Positions 61,315 through 64,000 of a DNA stretch of 64,000 nucleotides are shown here, piece by piece. Within the stretch, counting starts at the first letter, position 1. Each line of letters opens with the position of its first letter. The stretch spans positions 1-64,000 of the forward strand of contig NZ_BBXC01000017.1 in the NCBI RefSeq assembly GCF_001570525.1, written 5' to 3'. Below the pieces are notes generated by a model. That model had not been told where the DNA came from. It saw only the letters and a list, made by a program, of their open reading frames with translations, and did no database searches. The DNA is from Herbidospora sakaeratensis (GTDB lineage Bacteria; Actinomycetota; Actinomycetes; Streptosporangiales; Streptosporangiaceae). The position numbers and the translations under genes are program-made.

Positions 61315-62523
61315 ATGCGTACATATCGGGAGCTGTTCGCCACCAAGGAGTTCGCGCCCCTCTTCGCGACGTCCACGTTGCAGGTCGTGGCGTCGACGAT
61401 CGGGAATCTCGCGCTCGGGACGCTCGTGTTCGAGGCGACCGGGTCGCCGCTGCTGTCGGCGCTGGCCATGTTCGGGCCGTTGCTCGCTCAGGTGGTGGGG
61501 GCGACGTTGCTCATGTCGGCGGCCGATCGGCTGCCGCCTCGGATGGCGCTCTCGGGGCTGGCGCTCGTCTTCGGACTCGGGGTGGCCGTGCAGGCCGTTC
61601 CCGATCTGCCGATCGCGGTGCGGTTCGCGGTGCTCGTCGTGGTCGGGGTGGTCGCGTCGGTCGGCGGCGGGGTGCGATACGGGCTGCTCAACGAGATTCT
61701 CACGCGGGACGGGTTCCTGCTCGGGCGCTCGGTGCTCAACATGGCCGTCGGTGGTTCGCAGATCGCCGGGTTCGCGGCCGGGGGATTGCTGGTCGCGCTG
61801 CTCACGCCCGTCCAGACGCTGCTGGTCAGTGCCGCACTGGAGGTGGTCGCGGCGCTGGTCGTGTTGCTCGGGTTGTCGAAGCGGCCGCCTCGGGCGGCCG
61901 GGCGGCCGTCGGTGGCGGAGACCTGGCGGGGGAACTCGCGGTTGTGGGCGTCGCGGCCGCGGCGGTATGTCTTCCTGGCCCTCTGGGTGCCCAACGGGCT
62001 GATCGTGGGGTGCGAGTCCCTTTATGTCGCGTACGACCCCGGCAGCGCCGGTGTGCTCTTCGCGTTCGCCGCCTTCGGCATGCTGATCGGGGACACCCTC
62101 GTCGGGCGGTTCATTCCGGCCGGGTGGCGGGAGCGGCTGGGCGCTCCGATGCGCCTTCTCCTCGCCGTGCCCTACCTGGTGTTCTTCACCGGTCCGCCGA
62201 TCGGGGTCGCGGTCGCGGCGGTGACGCTCGCCTCCGTCGGGTACGCCGCCAGCCTGCTCCTCCAGGAACGCCTGATGGCCCTCACACCCGACGACCTCAG
62301 CGGGCACGCCCTCGGGCTGAACGGCTCGGGGATGATGGTCATGCAGGGGGTCGGTGCGGCGGTGGCCGGGTCGGTGGCGCAGATCAGCAGCCCGGCCACG
62401 GCGATGACGGTGATGGCCGTGGCCTCCGTCGCGGTCACGCTGGCCCTGGCGCCGGGCCTGCGGCTAGACCCGGGCTCCCAGGGCGGTCAGGAGATCGGTG
62501 CTCGACCGCGCTCGGGCGGCTAG
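61315..62523 (+). CDS. MFS transporter
   Basis: A 402-residue MFS protein with twelve predicted helices. The start MRTYRELFATKEFAPLFA and the absence of a long soluble domain fit the MFS_3/enterobactin-exporter-like branch. The ArsR-like regulator lies divergently upstream, a usual efflux arrangement. GTG at 61306 is an alternative start. The 3' end overlaps the convergent DUF309 gene by 60 bp. Confidence 0.88.
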   Translation: MRTYRELFATKEFAPLFATSTLQVVASTIGNLALGTLVFEATGSPLLSALAMFGPLLAQVVGATLLMSAADRLPPRMALSGLALVFGLGVAVQAVPDLPIAVRFAVLVVVGVVASVGGGVRYGLLNEILTRDGFLLGRSVLNMAVGGSQIAGFAAGGLLVALLTPVQTLLVSAALEVVAALVVLLGLSKRPPRAAGRPSVAETWRGNSRLWASRPRRYVFLALWVPNGLIVGCESLYVAYDPGSAGVLFAFAAFGMLIGDTLVGRFIPAGWRERLGAPMRLLLAVPYLVFFTGPPIGVAVAAVTLASVGYAASLLLQERLMALTPDDLSGHALGLNGSGMMVMQGVGAAVAGSVAQISSPATAMTVMAVASVAVTLALAPGLRLDPGSQGGQEIGARPRSGG

Positions 62524-62898
62524 CGCCGGGTCGATGCCGTAGGGGCGGCCCTCAAGCGGGGTCAGGCGGCTCGCGCCCCGTTCGAGCAGGGTCTCCGCGC
62601 CGCGCGGGTTGCCCCGTTGCAGGTGGGTCAGGCCGACGCAGATCTGGGCCAGGCCCTGCCACAGTTCGCGCTCGTCGGGCGGGCACGACTTCCAGCGGCC
62701 CTCGAAGATCTCGTGGGCGTGGAACGGGCGGTCGAGCCGGAGCATCTCGGCGCCGTCGGCGACGGCCTGCTCGGCCGTGGGGGCGTAGTCGTCGGGCACG
62801 CGCGCGACGCCCTCGGCTCCGTGGGGGAGGGGGCGGCCGTAGGCGTCGCGGGGGCGGGCGTTGCGGGCCCGGCCCTCGGCGTCGCGGTCGCGGGTCAT
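62464..62898 (-). CDS. DUF309 protein
   Basis: A 144-residue protein with the DUF309 signature LDRPFHAHEIFEGRWKSCP (HxHExxExxW type) and LAQICVGLTHLQRGNPRGA. The conserved His/Glu residues could bind a metal; the function is unknown. The ATG at 62898 overlaps the upstream hydrolase stop by 4 bp, so translation is coupled. Confidence 0.88.
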   Translation of the reverse strand: MTRDRDAEGRARNARPRDAYGRPLPHGAEGVARVPDDYAPTAEQAVADGAEMLRLDRPFHAHEIFEGRWKSCPPDERELWQGLAQICVGLTHLQRGNPRGAETLLERGASRLTPLEGRPYGIDPALAARARSSTDLLTALGARV

Positions 62899-63821
62899 CG
62901 GTCGGGCTCGGGGTCGGCCAGCCAGGAGGTCAGTTCGGTGTTGAAGACGTCGGGGCGTTCCTCGTGGGGGAAGTGGCCGGCGCCCTCGATCAGCCGCCAG
63001 CGGTAGGGGGCGGCGACGTACTGGCCCGAGCCCTGGGCGGTGCGGGGCAACATGCACGGGTCGAGCGCGCCGTGGAGTTGCAGGGTGGGGGCCTCGACCT
63101 CGCGGCGCATCTGACGGGCGTAGCGGCGGCCGTCGGGGCGGAGTTGCGAGCGGGCGAACCAGCGGTGGTATTCCAGGGCGCAGTGGGCCGACGCCGGGAT
63201 CTGGAAGACGTCCTGGTAGACCGGGTTGAGCTCCTCGGAGGGCCAGGCGGGGCCCGACCAGGTGTCGAGCAGGCGGCCGACGCGGGCGGCGTTCTTGCGG
63301 GTCAGCCGGTGTTCGGGCCAGAGCGGCAACTGGAAGCCGAACGCGTGGCCGCTGGCCCGCAACTGCTTCGGATCGGTGAGCACGGCCCGGCGCAGCCGCA
63401 GCGGGTGAGGGGCCGACACGACCACCAGGCGGCGCACGAACTTGGCGTCGCGGGCGGCCATCGTCCAGCCCATCCAGCCGCCCCAGCCGTGGCCGACCAC
63501 GATGGCGCCGGTCTCGCCCATGGCCCTGATCAGGCCGGCCGCGTCGCCGGCCAGCGTCGGCAGGTCGTATCCCCGGGGCGGCTTGTCGCTGGCGCCGTAA
63601 CCCCGGAGATCGACCGCGACCGCCCGGTAGCCGGCCGCGGGCAGCGCCTCCAGCTGGTGCCGCCACGTCCACCAGAACTGCGGGAAGCCGTGGAGCAGCA
63701 GGACGAGCGGGCCCTCACCGGCCTCCACCACGTGGAAGCGGGTGCCCCCGGCGTGGATCCAGCGGTGTTCCCACGGGCCCTCGGCCCGGACCAGCTGGTT
63801 CTCCTCCGGGGCCTGTTTCAT
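62895..63821 (-). CDS. Alpha/beta hydrolase, EphE-like, lacking the nucleophile
   Basis: A 308-residue epoxide-hydrolase-like protein with HGFPQFWWTWRHQL (oxyanion HGFP) and cap Tyr residues. At the nucleophile elbow it reads GHGWGG: Gly 112 replaces the Asp of GHDWGG. The late His (EGAGHFPHEE) is kept. It may therefore be inactive or bind rather than cut its ligand. Position convergent to marP and adjacent to a holin-family gene matches M. tuberculosis ephE (Rv3670). Confidence 0.85.
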   Translation of the reverse strand: MKQAPEENQLVRAEGPWEHRWIHAGGTRFHVVEAGEGPLVLLLHGFPQFWWTWRHQLEALPAAGYRAVAVDLRGYGASDKPPRGYDLPTLAGDAAGLIRAMGETGAIVVGHGWGGWMGWTMAARDAKFVRRLVVVSAPHPLRLRRAVLTDPKQLRASGHAFGFQLPLWPEHRLTRKNAARVGRLLDTWSGPAWPSEELNPVYQDVFQIPASAHCALEYHRWFARSQLRPDGRRYARQMRREVEAPTLQLHGALDPCMLPRTAQGSGQYVAAPYRWRLIEGAGHFPHEERPDVFNTELTSWLADPEPDR

Positions 63822-64000
63822 GACGCGATCGTGGCGCGGTGGGCGCCCACCTCGCCCGCGGTGGCCGTGGCCACCGGCTCGATGTGCGGCGTCTCGTCGG
63901 TGGACTTGAGGCTCTGCAGCGAGCGCCGGGTGCGCTTGAAGCCCGCCAGGCCCTGCAGCCTGCGGTAGCCGACGAAGCCGAGCACCCCGGCCGTCACCAG
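63818..64000 (-). CDS. Holin-superfamily membrane protein, C-terminal part (runs off window)
   Basis: Sixty codons up to the window edge, ending in TGA that overlaps the hydrolase ATG by 4 bp. The visible part starts with the end of a membrane helix (VTAGVLGFVGYRRLQG) and a basic tail with KRTRRSLQSLK, as in actinobacterial phage-holin-family proteins (Rv3669-like). The call depends largely on synteny. Confidence 0.65.
   Translation of the reverse strand: MVTAGVLGFVGYRRLQGLAGFKRTRRSLQSLKSTDETPHIEPVATATAGEVGAHRATIAS

Noticed and set aside
1-64000. CRISPR arrays, cas genes or a multi-gene antiphage island
   Set aside because: No regularly spaced short repeats and no cas, restriction-modification, BREX, CBASS or toxin-antitoxin pairs were seen; TnpB is the only nucleic-acid-guided component.

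Overview
The window looks like chromosomal DNA of a high-GC filamentous actinomycete. Coding sequence is dense, GTG and TTG starts are common, genes overlap by 4 bp or share convergent 3' ends, and the content is typical: a Wbl iron-sulphur protein, a SARP/AfsR-like regulator, DrrAB-type ABC exporter genes, an F420-type LLM oxidoreductase, RsbU-like phosphatase and Pkn-type kinase genes. The order from about 35.8 kb to the right edge is the actinobacterial block known from Mycobacterium tuberculosis Rv3669-Rv3683 and, in part, from Streptomyces around wblA/SCO3579. I infer Streptosporangiales or a close relative; the sequence alone does not fix the genus.

Left part (1-34.5 kb) is accessory and housekeeping genes of mixed orientation: the start of a HAMP-repeat sensor kinase, a GAF/PP2C phosphatase, three MFS exporters, an S9 peptidase, an RlmA(II)-like rRNA methyltransferase, a 43-residue zinc ribbon, an MBL hydrolase, an MMPL transporter, NUDIX and aldo/keto reductase genes, a DUF4429/SHOCT protein, an AfsR-like regulator, a DrrAB-like exporter, an FAD monooxygenase, a secreted histidine-rich protein, an LLM oxidoreductase ending exactly in an IS200/IS605-type tnpB element, a Crp-like regulator, PhzF and TenA family enzymes, a receptor Ser/Thr kinase facing a lipoprotein, a PaoABC-like molybdenum hydroxylase operon and an SRPBCC/aldo-keto reductase pair.

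At 34.6-35.8 kb a tRNA-Pro(CGG) with a strong UUCG terminator lies about 1.1 kb from a damaged copy of its own 3' half and terminator. This looks like an old tRNA-targeted integration scar around one DUF3592 membrane protein gene.

Right part (35.8-64 kb) is the conserved block: metallophosphoesterase, YqeY, ponA2-like PBP, wblA/whiB4, two ArsA-like ATPases, DUF4177, RidA, NUDIX, MBL, crp, nth, NUDIX, marP, an EphE-like hydrolase and a holin-family membrane protein. Two inserts interrupt it. The first, between crp and nth (about 9.3 kb), holds a TetR/SDR pair with matching operators, a polyprenyl synthase, the metX-metY-CoA-binding operon, OsmC, a flavin monooxygenase, a secreted protein and a rearranged ECF sigma locus. 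The second, between marP and the EphE-like gene (about 5.2 kb), holds TetR with a divergent ABC-F gene separated by nested palindromes, an ArsR-like regulator, an MFS exporter and DUF309. The conserved genes link cell-envelope synthesis, redox and acid stress (PBP, Wbl, ArsA-like ATPases, MarP), cAMP-type regulation and DNA repair.

The observations most worth following are the histidine-rich secreted protein, the tnpB element with its candidate guide RNA, the nested palindromes before the ABC-F gene, the rearranged sigma/membrane-protein locus, the tRNA-Pro scar, and two enzymes lacking expected active-site residues (polyprenyl synthase and EphE-like hydrolase).
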